Assembly: GCF_020510665.1 (NCBI RefSeq)
Contig: NZ_CP075187.1
Span: 2,594,501-2,658,500 of the forward strand
Source: Dechloromonas denitrificans
Lineage (GTDB): Bacteria > Pseudomonadota > Gammaproteobacteria > Burkholderiales > Rhodocyclaceae
Direction of reading: 5' to 3'
DNA: 64,000 bases
Shown in pieces: positions 19,524 through 28,865 of the stretch. A program made the translations under genes and the position numbers. The notes beneath the pieces were generated by a model, which saw only the letters and a list, made by a program, of their open reading frames with translations, was not told where the DNA came from and made no database searches. Numbering within the stretch: the first letter of the stretch is position 1; each line of letters begins with the position of its first letter.

Positions 19524-20312
19524 ATGATCAATCTGACGACTGCGCAACTGGACGCCTGGATTGTTGCGTTTGCCTACCCGCTGATCCGGATTCTCTCGTT
19601 CATTGCCGCCGTACCGCTCTGGAGCACTGCGGGCATCCCCCGGCGAACCAGGCTCATCCTCGCCATTGCGATCACCATTGCACTGGCCCCCATGCTCCCC
19701 GCCATGCCCAACGTCGCCCCCGGCTCGTTGGCCGGGCTCTGGATACTCTTCATGGAAATGCTGATCGGCATCGCGATGGGGTTTGCCGCACGGATTGTAT
19801 TTTCTGCGGTCGACCTGGCCGGCGAGTTCATTTCCTCGCAAATGGGCCTGGGCTTTGCCACCTTTTACGACCCACTCAACTCGTCACAAACACCTGTGAT
19901 TGCCGAATTTCTCGGGCTCATCGGCCTGCTGATTTTTCTTTCAATCAACGGCCACCTGGTGTTTGTTGCCACACTGGCCCAAAGCTTCCAGGTCATCCCC
20001 GTCAGCCCCAATCCGCTCGGCGCTGGAAGCTGGCTCAATCTGGCAGAACTTGCCGGCAAGATTTTTTCGGCCGGCCTGTTGATCGCCTTGCCCGTCATCG
20101 TTGCCCTGATGATCATCAACGTTGCGCTGGCTGTACTGACGCGAGCCGCACCTCAGCTCAACATCTTTTCACTGGGCTTCCCGCTGACTTTGCTTGGCGG
20201 ATTCTTTGCGCTGGCCATCAGCATGAATTACCTTGCGGTTCCGATTCAGGCACTCTACGAATATGCCATGAGCGCCATGCTTGGATTTGCCGTACCGGGC
20301 AGCCTGCGTTAA
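19524..20312 (+). CDS. fliR: Flagellar export gate protein FliR
   Basis: FliR is the single-copy gate subunit that completes the FliP5Q4R1 complex and contacts FlhB. The 262-residue product has about six hydrophobic segments and the conserved RIVFSAVDLAGEFISSQMGLGFA block. Length is normal. It ends the fliKLMNOPQR operon and overlaps, tail to tail by 4 bases, the lipoprotein gene on the other strand. Confidence 0.97.
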   Translation: MINLTTAQLDAWIVAFAYPLIRILSFIAAVPLWSTAGIPRRTRLILAIAITIALAPMLPAMPNVAPGSLAGLWILFMEMLIGIAMGFAARIVFSAVDLAGEFISSQMGLGFATFYDPLNSSQTPVIAEFLGLIGLLIFLSINGHLVFVATLAQSFQVIPVSPNPLGAGSWLNLAELAGKIFSAGLLIALPVIVALMIINVALAVLTRAAPQLNIFSLGFPLTLLGGFFALAISMNYLAVPIQALYEYAMSAMLGFAVPGSLR

Positions 20313-20782
20313 TTCCGCTCGTTGAGCATGAATGAGTCAGCCTGCTGGCGCTGAACCAGCCGGATCGTCCCTTCGGCCATACGTCGGGCACCGATGGTTT
20401 GCGAATCGATCCCTTCGCTGTACTCCATGATCTGGTAACTGGCATAGCCTTGCTCATACTGAAGCTGACTGGCCCGACGCTTGAGAATCTGGATCGACTC
20501 ACCGGCGCCTCCGGTGTGGTAGCGCTTCATCTTGAGCGAAAAACGATAAGTATCGTCATTCAGCCGCGACTCTTCGATTTCCCAATTGGGTGCCAGCGGG
20601 TCGTACACAAGATGAATCGCTGCCGCGACAGCCAAGCCGGTGGCCAGATTCGACAAGGAAATCGAGGTTTTCGCGGTCAACTGGATTGCTTTGTCAGGAA
20701 TCAGCGATTTACCGGCCGTTCCCGTCGAACTGCAAGCAGTCAGCGTGGCGCACAGCGCCAGCAAAAAAGCCAGGCGCTTCAT
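20309..20782 (-). CDS. Unknown lipoprotein at the end of the flg operon
   Basis: The 157-residue protein has a clear lipoprotein signal: LAFLLALCATLTAC with the lipobox cysteine at residue 17. After it comes a short hydrophobic segment (about 45-62) and a soluble C-terminal domain (AGESIQILKRRASQLQYEQGYASYQI in outline, about 90-120). I do not recognise the family; the QGYASYQI block resembles small outer-membrane lipoproteins of unknown function. Its start overlaps the flgL stop by 4 bases, so it is translated with flgK-flgL and may assist the hook-filament junction or the outer-membrane ring. It could be functionally similar to FlgO/FlgP lipoproteins, but homology is not established. Its stop overlaps fliR. 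Confidence 0.75.
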   Translation of the reverse strand: MKRLAFLLALCATLTACSSTGTAGKSLIPDKAIQLTAKTSISLSNLATGLAVAAAIHLVYDPLAPNWEIEESRLNDDTYRFSLKMKRYHTGGAGESIQILKRRASQLQYEQGYASYQIMEYSEGIDSQTIGARRMAEGTIRLVQRQQADSFMLNERN

Positions 20783-21735
20783 GAGATGAGATTGAACAAG
20801 CTCAAGCCACTCGTTTTGACGAATGACTGTTGCGAGGCTTCAAGCTGCATTTTTTGCTGGCTCAACCGGGAAATCGCTTCCGCATAGTCCAGACCTTCCA
20901 GATTAGCCAGGCGCGTCTCATATTTGACTGACAAGTCGCCACCAGCCTCGGTCAGTGAATCGAGCTGGTTGATCCGCGCACCGACCGATGCACGCGCCTT
21001 CGAAATATGATCGAGCGAAGCATGCAGGTCACCCAGCGCCTGGTCGTAGCTTGGCGCCGGTACGACACCGCTGCTCGAATCCAGGGTGTCGATCATGTTT
21101 TTGACGGCATCGAACACACTGCGCCCCAGCAAGTCGCCACTGGCATTCGTGACACGCATGAACACATCTTGCCCGGACTCGCTCGTCGCCACATCCTGAG
21201 AAGCTTCAACCTGCAACAGGCGACGACCATCGTCACCGCTGTAGGAAACAATCGGCGTTCCACCCAGGCTGTAATTGCCGCCACTGCCGCTGACACTGAA
21301 AGGCTTCGAATTGGTCGTGTTGCCGGCAAACATGTAATCGCCGGAACCATCACGCGCATTGGCAATATCAACCAGACTTTCGAGACGCCGTTTCAACTCT
21401 TCGGCAATAGCCTGCTTCTGCGTCGGACTGTAGGAGCTATTGCCCCCCTGGATGCTGCGCGACAGGACATCCTGCAGGAGATCGCTGGCCAAGCCAAGCT
21501 GGGTATCGAGATCTCCCAGGTGGTCGGCGGCCATGCCCTGGTTTTTCAGGAAGGTGGCATTGACCTCCTTCGACTGGGTCGTCATCAAGGCCAGGGTCGA
21601 ATCAACCGGATTATCGCGCGGTGTCAAAATCTTGCGCCCGGTAGACAGCTGGTTTTGCGTTTTGTAGATATCCGACTGACCATTAATGATATTGGTCGTC
21701 CCGGCGTAATACATCTGATTGGTACTGACTCTCAT
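20779..21735 (-). CDS. flgL: Hook-filament junction protein FlgL
   Basis: FlgL (HAP3) joins the FlgK layer to the filament. The 318-residue product has the flagellin-like N-terminus (MRVSTNQMYYAGTTNI, STGRKILTPRDNPVDS) and C-terminal D0 helix (FVKTSGLSLFNLI). Length is normal. It lies 14 bases after flgK and overlaps the lipoprotein start. Confidence 0.96.
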   Translation of the reverse strand: MRVSTNQMYYAGTTNIINGQSDIYKTQNQLSTGRKILTPRDNPVDSTLALMTTQSKEVNATFLKNQGMAADHLGDLDTQLGLASDLLQDVLSRSIQGGNSSYSPTQKQAIAEELKRRLESLVDIANARDGSGDYMFAGNTTNSKPFSVSGSGGNYSLGGTPIVSYSGDDGRRLLQVEASQDVATSESGQDVFMRVTNASGDLLGRSVFDAVKNMIDTLDSSSGVVPAPSYDQALGDLHASLDHISKARASVGARINQLDSLTEAGGDLSVKYETRLANLEGLDYAEAISRLSQQKMQLEASQQSFVKTSGLSLFNLIS

Positions 21736-21749
21736 GATGTTTTGCCTCG

Positions 21750-23882
21750 TTAGTTGCGAGCGATCGACAACAATTCGTCGAAGAGCTTCTGGCCGACACT
21801 GATCGAGCGGGCAGATGCCTGATAAAGCTGCTGAAACTTCAGCAAATTGGCGGCCTCTTCATCGAGATTGACACCCGACTCGGCACTTCTTGCCGCATCG
21901 GCCTGGTCGACCAGCGCTTTTTGAGCGTCCTTGGTCACTTCGATTTCACGAGCCTTGTTACCGATATCAGACACCATCTGGGCATAGCCCCCCTGATAAC
22001 TGGTTGCCGCACCATCTGACGTATTCTGGGTCTGCAGTTTGCCGAGCAACAGCATGTTGCCGCTATCCGAAACACCGATCTTGCCGCCGGTACTGCTGTC
22101 GTTCATATCCAGCGAAAACGTATCGCCGGGACGCGCCGTACCGCTGATCGAGAACTGAACCCGGCTATTGCCGTCCCAGATCTCGTAAGTCATGCCGGAA
22201 GCAGTCGGCGGCGGCGTTGCACTGGCGGGATATTCGAGCGTATAGGTCGTCGGAGCCCCTCCGCCGCTCGGATAGGCTGTCACCTGGAATGGGCCGGGAT
22301 TGGTCACGCCATAAGGTCCGCCCGCATCCCCCAGCGTCAGGGAAGCGCCATCGGCACTGATACCGATCTTGACCGGATAGGCCGGGCCAGGAGCTGTCGC
22401 TGTCAGATCCTGAGTGACACGGTTAACGCTGACCTTCATGGTCCCCTGATTGGTCAAACTGACACTGGCGCGAACAGGCAATGCCGCGGCGATCAAGCGG
22501 ACATCGTTGGCAATCCGCTCATCGACCTTGATGTTCTTGGCCATTTCGCGCGTCGGCTCGATCAGGAAAGAATCACCATCGGAATAAGCTGCCCCATTGT
22601 CAGCCAGCGTAATCCCTTGCGCACCACGCGGGTCGGTCCGGTCATTGATTTGAGTATTCAAGCCAGCCAGGGTCGTGTCAGACCAATTAACGCCATCCTG
22701 TAAACGTGTCAGGGTGAAATTGGCTCCGTTGTACTCAAGCCGGTAGTCGTTATTGGTGATATCCGTAAAATAGTTACCATCCGTACCGGATGTCATTTTC
22801 GGCGGCGTGAATGTTGCACTGACCTGCGGCCCGGCCGGATTGGAAGGGATAACCTTGGGATTCGGGATGGTGAAAAAATTCGCGATGAATCCACTATCGT
22901 TGGCACCGCCCACACCGACGCTGTTTCCGAGAAGATCCATCCCGGTTGCGTGCTGCGCATTGAATGTCAGCGCCAGCGAGGCTGCAACCTTGCCGAGCGA
23001 ATTAACGGCGGTATCCAGCGTTTCGCTGCGGAATGCCAGCAAGCCACCCAACTGTCCACCTTCAATAATATTTTCGGGCAGTTCCTGCTTGCCATTGCCA
23101 AGATCGATGGCAATCGTTGTCCGGGTCGGGTCGGCACTTGAACGCACGGCAGACAACTCATTGGTATGCGTTCCCATGACCAGTACCTGGCCTTTGCCGA
23201 TCATGACTTCAAGCCCCCCCTGCCCAAGGGAGATCGTCTCGACCTTGACCAGTTTATTGAGCTCGCTGATCAGGTTGTCGCGCTGATCCAGCAGGTCGTT
23301 GGCCGGCTGGTTAACCGCCGACTGAGCAATCGTGATTTGCTGGTTCAAGGCGGCAATCTGCTTGCCGTACGTGTTGATCAGCGCCACCGAATCGGTGATT
23401 TGCTGATTGACCTGACCGAACAGGTCCGAGATCCGCTGATTTGCCCCCTGAAAACGGGAAACCAGCGCCTGCGCCGCTGAAACCATCGACTGGCGGGCTG
23501 GCAAGGATGAGGGTGCGGCAGAAACCTGCTGCAATCCCTTGAAAAAATCCTGCAGTGCTGGAGAAACACCGGCATTTGCATCAGCCAGCAAATCATCAAC
23601 TACCTGAACCTGGTTGAAATAGGCTTCCAGTGAGCTGTATTCGGTGCTCGATTGACGAACCTGATCAGTCAGGAAGGAGTTGTACTGACGGCTGACCGTA
23701 GAAACCTGTGTGCCATTGCCGATAAATCCCGAGGAAAATCCGACTGGCAGCGAGGTAGCCTGAATAATCGACTGACGGTTGTAGCCAGGCGTGTTGGAAT
23801 TGGTGATGTTGTGCTGCGTGACCAGCATGCCCATCTGGGCTGCTTGAACTCCTGACACGCCAATACCGAAAATTCCTGCCAT
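21750..23882 (-). CDS. flgK: Hook-filament junction protein FlgK
   Basis: FlgK (HAP1) is the first junction protein above the hook. The 710-residue product is longer than enteric FlgK (about 550), because of a variable middle region (about 330-600). Conserved ends are the N-terminal IGVSGVQAAQMGMLVTQHNI and C-terminal LLKFQQLYQASARSISVGQKLFDELL. A probable sigma-28 promoter lies in the gap before it (23905-23931), so flgK-flgL-lipoprotein can be expressed late, as in other bacteria. Confidence 0.96.
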   Translation of the reverse strand: MAGIFGIGVSGVQAAQMGMLVTQHNITNSNTPGYNRQSIIQATSLPVGFSSGFIGNGTQVSTVSRQYNSFLTDQVRQSSTEYSSLEAYFNQVQVVDDLLADANAGVSPALQDFFKGLQQVSAAPSSLPARQSMVSAAQALVSRFQGANQRISDLFGQVNQQITDSVALINTYGKQIAALNQQITIAQSAVNQPANDLLDQRDNLISELNKLVKVETISLGQGGLEVMIGKGQVLVMGTHTNELSAVRSSADPTRTTIAIDLGNGKQELPENIIEGGQLGGLLAFRSETLDTAVNSLGKVAASLALTFNAQHATGMDLLGNSVGVGGANDSGFIANFFTIPNPKVIPSNPAGPQVSATFTPPKMTSGTDGNYFTDITNNDYRLEYNGANFTLTRLQDGVNWSDTTLAGLNTQINDRTDPRGAQGITLADNGAAYSDGDSFLIEPTREMAKNIKVDERIANDVRLIAAALPVRASVSLTNQGTMKVSVNRVTQDLTATAPGPAYPVKIGISADGASLTLGDAGGPYGVTNPGPFQVTAYPSGGGAPTTYTLEYPASATPPPTASGMTYEIWDGNSRVQFSISGTARPGDTFSLDMNDSSTGGKIGVSDSGNMLLLGKLQTQNTSDGAATSYQGGYAQMVSDIGNKAREIEVTKDAQKALVDQADAARSAESGVNLDEEAANLLKFQQLYQASARSISVGQKLFDELLSIARN

Positions 23883-23904
23883 GACCTGCTCCTTTACCGC
23901 TTTA

Positions 23905-23931
23905 TTATCGACCGATCACCCAGAAAGTTGA
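23905..23931 (-). promoter_or_regulatory. Sigma-28 promoter of flgK-flgL
   Basis: On the minus strand TCAACTTT, an 11-base spacer and GTCGATAA match 13 of 16 positions of the FliA consensus TAAAGTTT-N11-GCCGATAA. It lies in the 66-base flgJ-flgK gap and would give a leader of about 16 bases before flgK with its AAAGGAG SD. Confidence 0.65.
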
Positions 23932-23948
23932 GCGATCTGGCAGGGCTG

Positions 23949-24914
23949 TCAGCCGATGAGCGCTTGCCGGAGCGTTGGCCCGTTGATGATGCGCGAGAGC
24001 TTGTCGGCATACATCGGATCGGTGGCATAACCTGCCTGTTGCATACGACGAGCAAACTCCGTGCCATCCTGTGAGCCAATGACGGCTCCGTAGCGCGGGT
24101 TGTTACGCAGCAAACTGGCGTAATCACGAAACGACTCTTCGTAGGAACCATAGGCCCGGAATCTCTCGACCGACTGCTGGGCCTGACCATCTACGTACTC
24201 GGTCGTTTTGGCGTCCACCGTCGCGCCATTCCAGCTTTTTCCAGCCTTGATGCCGAACAGGTTGAAACTCGTCGAGCCGTCTGCACGACGCACTTCGCTC
24301 TTGCCCCAGCCGGTTTCAAGCGCGGCATGTGCCACCAGGAATTGCGGCGGAATGCCGGTCGACCGCGACGCTTCAACAGCATGCGGCCAGACGCGATTGA
24401 CGAACTCGCTCGACGTGGCAGGAACATCGGTCGATTGAACCGACGGCGTTGCAACCTTCCCCGCCTGGTATGTCGACGAGGTCGGTAAATTACTCAAAAC
24501 CGGCTTGAACTGAAGATGCCGGCCATCGGATGCCGTCAGCGGCAAATTGTCAGCGGCAGCATTTGCCGGCGCACTCAAATCAACCGGCGTCTCGCTCGAG
24601 CCCAAATTGCGCCCAAGTTGCTGTTCGATCAGCTTTGCGAAGCCAACACCCTTTCCCGATCCGGCCATGTTTTGCGCCATCTGTTGATCCAGCAGACCGG
24701 TATAGAAGCGAGACTGATCGCTGTTGAGCAAACCGTCCTGCGGCGTTGCGTCGCGCATGCTCTTCATCACCATCTGAAGAAAAAGCGTCTCGAACTGCTG
24801 TGCCGCAGCCTTTAAGCCTTCCTTCGGATCTTTCTGGAACTGGCTGCGCAAATCCTGAGCCGAGCGCACATCAAAGGCGGCACGATTTGGAGAGTCCTGT
24901 ATTTTTCCAGCCAT
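23949..24914 (-). CDS. flgJ: Rod cap and peptidoglycan hydrolase FlgJ
   Basis: FlgJ caps the growing rod and opens the peptidoglycan. The 321-residue protein is the dual-domain form. The N-terminal rod-cap domain (about 1-110) contains QQFETLFLQMVMKSMR. The C-terminal glucosaminidase/muramidase domain (about 165-315) has its catalytic glutamate probably in HAALETGWGKSEV. It lies between flgI and flgK. Confidence 0.95.
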   Translation of the reverse strand: MAGKIQDSPNRAAFDVRSAQDLRSQFQKDPKEGLKAAAQQFETLFLQMVMKSMRDATPQDGLLNSDQSRFYTGLLDQQMAQNMAGSGKGVGFAKLIEQQLGRNLGSSETPVDLSAPANAAADNLPLTASDGRHLQFKPVLSNLPTSSTYQAGKVATPSVQSTDVPATSSEFVNRVWPHAVEASRSTGIPPQFLVAHAALETGWGKSEVRRADGSTSFNLFGIKAGKSWNGATVDAKTTEYVDGQAQQSVERFRAYGSYEESFRDYASLLRNNPRYGAVIGSQDGTEFARRMQQAGYATDPMYADKLSRIINGPTLRQALIG

Positions 24915-24923
24915 ATCGATCGA

Positions 24924-26012
24924 TCAGATGATTTCGAGATCGGCACGCAAGGCACCGGCAGCTTTCATTGCCTGCAGAATGGCCAGCAGATCGAGCGGAT
25001 TGGCACCCAGTGCATTCAATGCCTTGACGACATCGGCCAGGTTAGCCCCGGCCTTGATGTTCATCAGGCTGCCGGCATCCTGCTTGACCTGGACATCGGC
25101 ACCGCCACCCGGCTGCTGCTCCCCGACCACGACGGACAGGCTGCCATGCGCCACAGCACAGGCATCCAGTGTGACTTTCTGATTCATGACGACCGAGCCG
25201 GTTCTGGGATTAACCACGACCTTGGCCATACCGATTTCGGGTTTGATATCGAGATTTTCAATGCGCCCCAAGAAGGAAACCCGAGCATCCGGATCATCCG
25301 GCGCGCGCACGGCAACCCGGCGCCCGTCGAGCGCCTGAGCCGTTCCCGGCCCCATGCTTTTATTGATCGCATCGACCACTTTTTGAGCCGTACTGAAATC
25401 ACTGCCGGCCAACTCAAAATAGACAAATCCACCTTGGCCCAGCGGCGTACTGACCGCACGCTCAACCGTCGCGCCCCCCGGAATTCTGCCGGCTGAAAGG
25501 TGGTTGACCGTAACTTTCGAACCGCCCGATGAGGCACCGACCCCGCCAACCAGGACATTTCCCTGTGCCACGGCATAGACCTGTCCGTCAGCACCTTTCA
25601 ACTGGCTCATCAGCAAGGTGCCGCCGCGCAGGCTCTTGGCATTGCCGATCGAGGAAACAGTCACATCGATCGGCTGGCCAGGCTTGGCAAACGGCGGCAA
25701 TACCGCCGTGACCATGACCGCAGCCACATTCTTGAGCTGCAGCTTGGTAGCCTGTTCCGGCGCCAGATTGACCCCCATCTGGGACAGCATGTTGCCCATG
25801 GCTTGCGTCGTGAAAGGAGTCTGGGTCGTCTGGTCGCCGGTATTGTCCAGGCCGACGATGATGCCGTAACCGATCAACTGGTTATTGCGGACCCCCTGAA
25901 TGCTGGCAAGGTCTTTGATTCGTTCGGCGAAGGCGGGCTGCATACCCATGGGCAAAGCCAGGGCGGCGAGCATTGCCGCTTGCCGGAACCATTTGCCGTT
26001 TTTCTTGTTCAT
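24924..26012 (-). CDS. flgI: Flagellar P-ring protein FlgI
   Basis: FlgI forms the periplasmic P ring around the rod. The 362-residue product has a Sec signal peptide (residues about 1-29, cleaved after AFA). It also has the family blocks RIKDLASIQGVRNNQLIGYG and the conserved C-terminal LDLLAILQAMKAAGALRADL. It has a strong GGAGG SD. A 78-base gap with a hairpin separates it from the extra hook gene upstream. Confidence 0.97.
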   Translation of the reverse strand: MNKKNGKWFRQAAMLAALALPMGMQPAFAERIKDLASIQGVRNNQLIGYGIIVGLDNTGDQTTQTPFTTQAMGNMLSQMGVNLAPEQATKLQLKNVAAVMVTAVLPPFAKPGQPIDVTVSSIGNAKSLRGGTLLMSQLKGADGQVYAVAQGNVLVGGVGASSGGSKVTVNHLSAGRIPGGATVERAVSTPLGQGGFVYFELAGSDFSTAQKVVDAINKSMGPGTAQALDGRRVAVRAPDDPDARVSFLGRIENLDIKPEIGMAKVVVNPRTGSVVMNQKVTLDACAVAHGSLSVVVGEQQPGGGADVQVKQDAGSLMNIKAGANLADVVKALNALGANPLDLLAILQAMKAAGALRADLEII

Positions 26013-26064
26013 GATGCGCCTCCGCGAGATTTTCTCTTGAATGGCATCACTTAAGAAAGAAACG

Positions 26065-26084
26065 TGCCAGCCCGCAGGCTGGCA
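26065..26084 (-). terminator. Hairpin between extra hook gene and flgI
   Basis: TGCCAGCC/GGCTGGCA is a perfect 8-bp stem with a 4-base loop. On the minus strand it is followed by CGTTTCTTTCTT. It looks like a weak intrinsic terminator or attenuator within the flg operon, just after the extra FlgE-like gene. No obvious promoter for flgI follows it. Confidence 0.55.
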
Positions 26085-26090
26085 GATAAA

Positions 26091-27386
26091 TCAACGCAAG
26101 CCGGTCAGGGTCTTAAGCATGTCATCCTGCGTTTTGATCGTCTGGGCATTGGCCTGGTAGTTCCGCTGCATGGTGATCATATCGACCAACTGGGCTGCCG
26201 TATCGATATTGGCCTGCTCCAGCGAATTCGATGCCGTCACGCCACGCCCGCCTTGTGCTGCGCTGCCGATATTAGCCGCACCGGAATGACTCGTTTCGCG
26301 CCACAGATTGCTACCGATCGACTGCAAGCCATTGGGATTGATGAAGGTGGCCAAAGCAACCTTCCCCATGTTTTGCGTCTGCCCATTCGAATAACGCCCC
26401 TGGATGGTCCCGTCGGTCGACAAGCTGGTCCCGGCAAGCAAACCATCCTTGTAGCCATCCTGCAGGGATTTACCGGAATCGAAACCACTGGCAAACAGGG
26501 TTGTCTGGCCAAAATCGATTGAAATCGGCAAGGTTACGGTTGAACTGGTCAGCGTAACGGCACCAGTCACCGGGTCCGTTGCCTTGCTTTCTGCCGTAAC
26601 AGGGCCGCTACTCGTGATATTTCCACCGGAAAGCAGCGAACCGCTTGGCGAAAAAACCAGTTGCCGCGGTCCACCGGCTTCTTCTGCCGGAACTGCACCA
26701 TCAATCCGGGTATGCACTTCCCAAGTATTCGGTGTGGCGGTCTTGACGAAATAGAGCGTCAGCGCATGGGCCTTGGTATCCCCGTTAACGCCTGAAAAGA
26801 CCTCTTGCGAACTTGACCAGTTGAATGAAGCCGGTGAGTTCGGAGAAAACACAGGATCGGTCGGTACGCTAGCCCGGTCATCAAGATTGAAACGCAGGTT
26901 GCTGGTTGTGGTTTGCTTGGCGGCAATCGAGTCGATCAACTTCAGGGCACTCGGCGCCGTCGTTGTGGCAACGCCTTCCGCCCAACCGGTCAGATAGCTG
27001 CCGTTGGCATTGACAATGTATTTCTCAGCCGGCGCCGTCCCCGCGGCGGTTGGCACCGGGGAAAAATGGAATTCACCATTACGGGTATAGGCAACGCTGG
27101 CTGTCGCGGTTGTATCGGAAACAACCTGAAACATGCCATTGCCGTTGATCGAGAAATCGAGCCCGTTATTGGTTGAGGCCAGTGAGCCCTGGGTAAATTG
27201 CTGAGCCACACCGGGTGATAACGCGCCGCCGCCAACGCCTGCTTTCAGGTAGGAATTGAAAATATCCGAGAACTCGGCACGCGAGTTTTTATAGCCGACG
27301 GTACTGGCATTGGCCAAGTTGTTGCCAATGACATCCAGCCCGGTGGCTGCACCATACAAGCCGCTTAATGCCTGGATAAAAGCCAT
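26091..27386 (-). CDS. Second hook protein, FlgE paralogue
   Basis: The 431-residue protein has every FlgE/FlgF/FlgG-family hallmark. The N-terminus is ALSGLYGAATGLDVIGNNLANASTVGYKNS, the central part contains FSINGNGMFQV, and the C-terminus is LVDMITMQRNYQANAQTIKTQDDMLKTLTGLR. The Gly/Tyr-rich stretch before the C-terminal domain (LQDGYKDGLLAG ... GRYSNGQTQNMGKVALATFINPNGL) places it with FlgE rather than with the rod proteins. The normal flgE is at 29637-31274 (545 residues). This shorter copy sits between flgH and flgI, an unusual place, and lies 14 bases from flgH. It may be an alternative or distal hook subunit; function is inferred. Confidence 0.85.
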   Translation of the reverse strand: MAFIQALSGLYGAATGLDVIGNNLANASTVGYKNSRAEFSDIFNSYLKAGVGGGALSPGVAQQFTQGSLASTNNGLDFSINGNGMFQVVSDTTATASVAYTRNGEFHFSPVPTAAGTAPAEKYIVNANGSYLTGWAEGVATTTAPSALKLIDSIAAKQTTTSNLRFNLDDRASVPTDPVFSPNSPASFNWSSSQEVFSGVNGDTKAHALTLYFVKTATPNTWEVHTRIDGAVPAEEAGGPRQLVFSPSGSLLSGGNITSSGPVTAESKATDPVTGAVTLTSSTVTLPISIDFGQTTLFASGFDSGKSLQDGYKDGLLAGTSLSTDGTIQGRYSNGQTQNMGKVALATFINPNGLQSIGSNLWRETSHSGAANIGSAAQGGRGVTASNSLEQANIDTAAQLVDMITMQRNYQANAQTIKTQDDMLKTLTGLR

Positions 27387-27400
27387 GATTCAACCTCGCA

Positions 27401-28057
27401 TCAGAATGGCATCACATTCAGGAAGAAACGACCAAGCCAGGCCATCATCATGCCTTCGCTCAACTGCCCGGCCGACTTGTATTCGATTCTGGCATCAGCC
27501 ACCTTCGATGAGCTGATCGTATTGGCCGCATCGACGAATGCCGGATTGACCACACCGGAAAGGCGGACGTATTCCTGCTCATCGCCCACGGCGACCTGCT
27601 TTTCACCGGAAACCAGCAAATTCCCGTTCGGCAGGACATCGATGACGGTCACCGTGATGCTGCCGCTGAAACTATTCTTGTTACCCGCCTCGCCCTTACC
27701 CTCGAAGGCGTTGGCCGTCTTGGTATTCAGGTTGAGTCCGAGAGCCGACTGCCCGGGCAAACCTGCCATAGCCGAAACGGAGGCGACGTTCGAGCCGGAA
27801 CGGTCGAGCTTGTTATTCGACGTCTTGGAGGCGGTATTGCTTTCAGTGATCGTAATCGTGATCGTATCGCCGACGAATCGCGCACGCCTATCCTCAAAAA
27901 GAGGACGGCTGCCGGCCGCCTGATAGATCGACCCATTGCCGCTCGCCATCTCCATGCGCGGGGCGGGCCGGGCGGACATCGGCTGATGAATGTTGGTTGC
28001 CGGAACCGTGGTGCATCCGGCCATGGCTGCAACAACCAGTAACAGGAAACGTTTCAT
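27401..28057 (-). CDS. flgH: Flagellar L-ring lipoprotein FlgH
   Basis: FlgH forms the L ring in the outer membrane. The 218-residue product is a lipoprotein: VVAAMAGC with the lipobox cysteine at residue 15. Conserved blocks are RARFVGDTITITITESNTASKTS and GNLLVSGEKQVAVGDEQEYVRLSGVV. It follows flgG by 9 bases. Confidence 0.97.
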   Translation of the reverse strand: MKRFLLLVVAAMAGCTTVPATNIHQPMSARPAPRMEMASGNGSIYQAAGSRPLFEDRRARFVGDTITITITESNTASKTSNNKLDRSGSNVASVSAMAGLPGQSALGLNLNTKTANAFEGKGEAGNKNSFSGSITVTVIDVLPNGNLLVSGEKQVAVGDEQEYVRLSGVVNPAFVDAANTISSSKVADARIEYKSAGQLSEGMMMAWLGRFFLNVMPF

Positions 28058-28066
28058 GATTTCACC

Positions 28067-28852
28067 TCACAGCTGAGTCAGCCGGCCGAGCATGGCATCG
28101 GAGGTCGACACGACCTTGGAGTTCAGCTCATAAGCCCGCTGGGTCTGGATCATCGTCACCAACTCTTCGGCCACATTGACGTTGGACGTTTCAACATAGC
28201 CCTGATTGACGATACCGGCGCCGTTCGTTCCCGGCGTATTCGGCGTTGGGGTCCCGCTCGAAGCGGTTTCCAGGAAAAGGTTCTGGCCAACACTCTGCAT
28301 GCCGGCCGGATTGATAAACGTCGCCAGCTGAATCTGGCCGATCTGAGTCGTCGGCTGCGGATTACCCGGCTGCGTCACGCTGACCACACCATCGGTGCCA
28401 ATCGTCAGCGACAGGGCATCGGCCGGAATCGTGATGGCCGGCTGCAAGGGATAGCCTTCTGAGGTCACGATCTGGCCGGTACTATCCTTCTGGAACGAGC
28501 CATCACGGGTATAGGCCGTACTGCCATCCGGCATCTGGATTTGCAGGAAACCATTCCCCTGGATGGCGATATCCAGCGTGCTGTCGGTTTTCTGAATATT
28601 GCCCTGAGTGAAGATTCTTGCGGTCGACACCGGCCGGACCCCCGTTCCCAGTTGCAGGCCGGTGGGCAGTTGCGTCTGCTGCGACGACTGGGCGCCTGGC
28701 TGACGCATTGTCTGGTAAAGCAGATCCTCAAAAACCGCCTTGCCGCGCTTGAAGCCATTGGTACTGACGTTAGCCAGATTGTTCGAAATCACATCGAGCT
28801 GGGTTTGCTGGGCATCCAGGCCGGTACGGGCAATCCACAGGGAACGAATCAT
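28067..28852 (-). CDS. flgG: Distal rod protein FlgG
   Basis: FlgG builds the distal rod that spans the outer periplasm. The 261-residue product starts with [33 protein letters not shown] and ends with [32 protein letters not shown], both typical of FlgG. Length matches the family (260). Confidence 0.97.
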   Translation of the reverse strand: MIRSLWIARTGLDAQQTQLDVISNNLANVSTNGFKRGKAVFEDLLYQTMRQPGAQSSQQTQLPTGLQLGTGVRPVSTARIFTQGNIQKTDSTLDIAIQGNGFLQIQMPDGSTAYTRDGSFQKDSTGQIVTSEGYPLQPAITIPADALSLTIGTDGVVSVTQPGNPQPTTQIGQIQLATFINPAGMQSVGQNLFLETASSGTPTPNTPGTNGAGIVNQGYVETSNVNVAEELVTMIQTQRAYELNSKVVSTSDAMLGRLTQL

Positions 28853-28865
28853 GGGTCAGGTCCTA

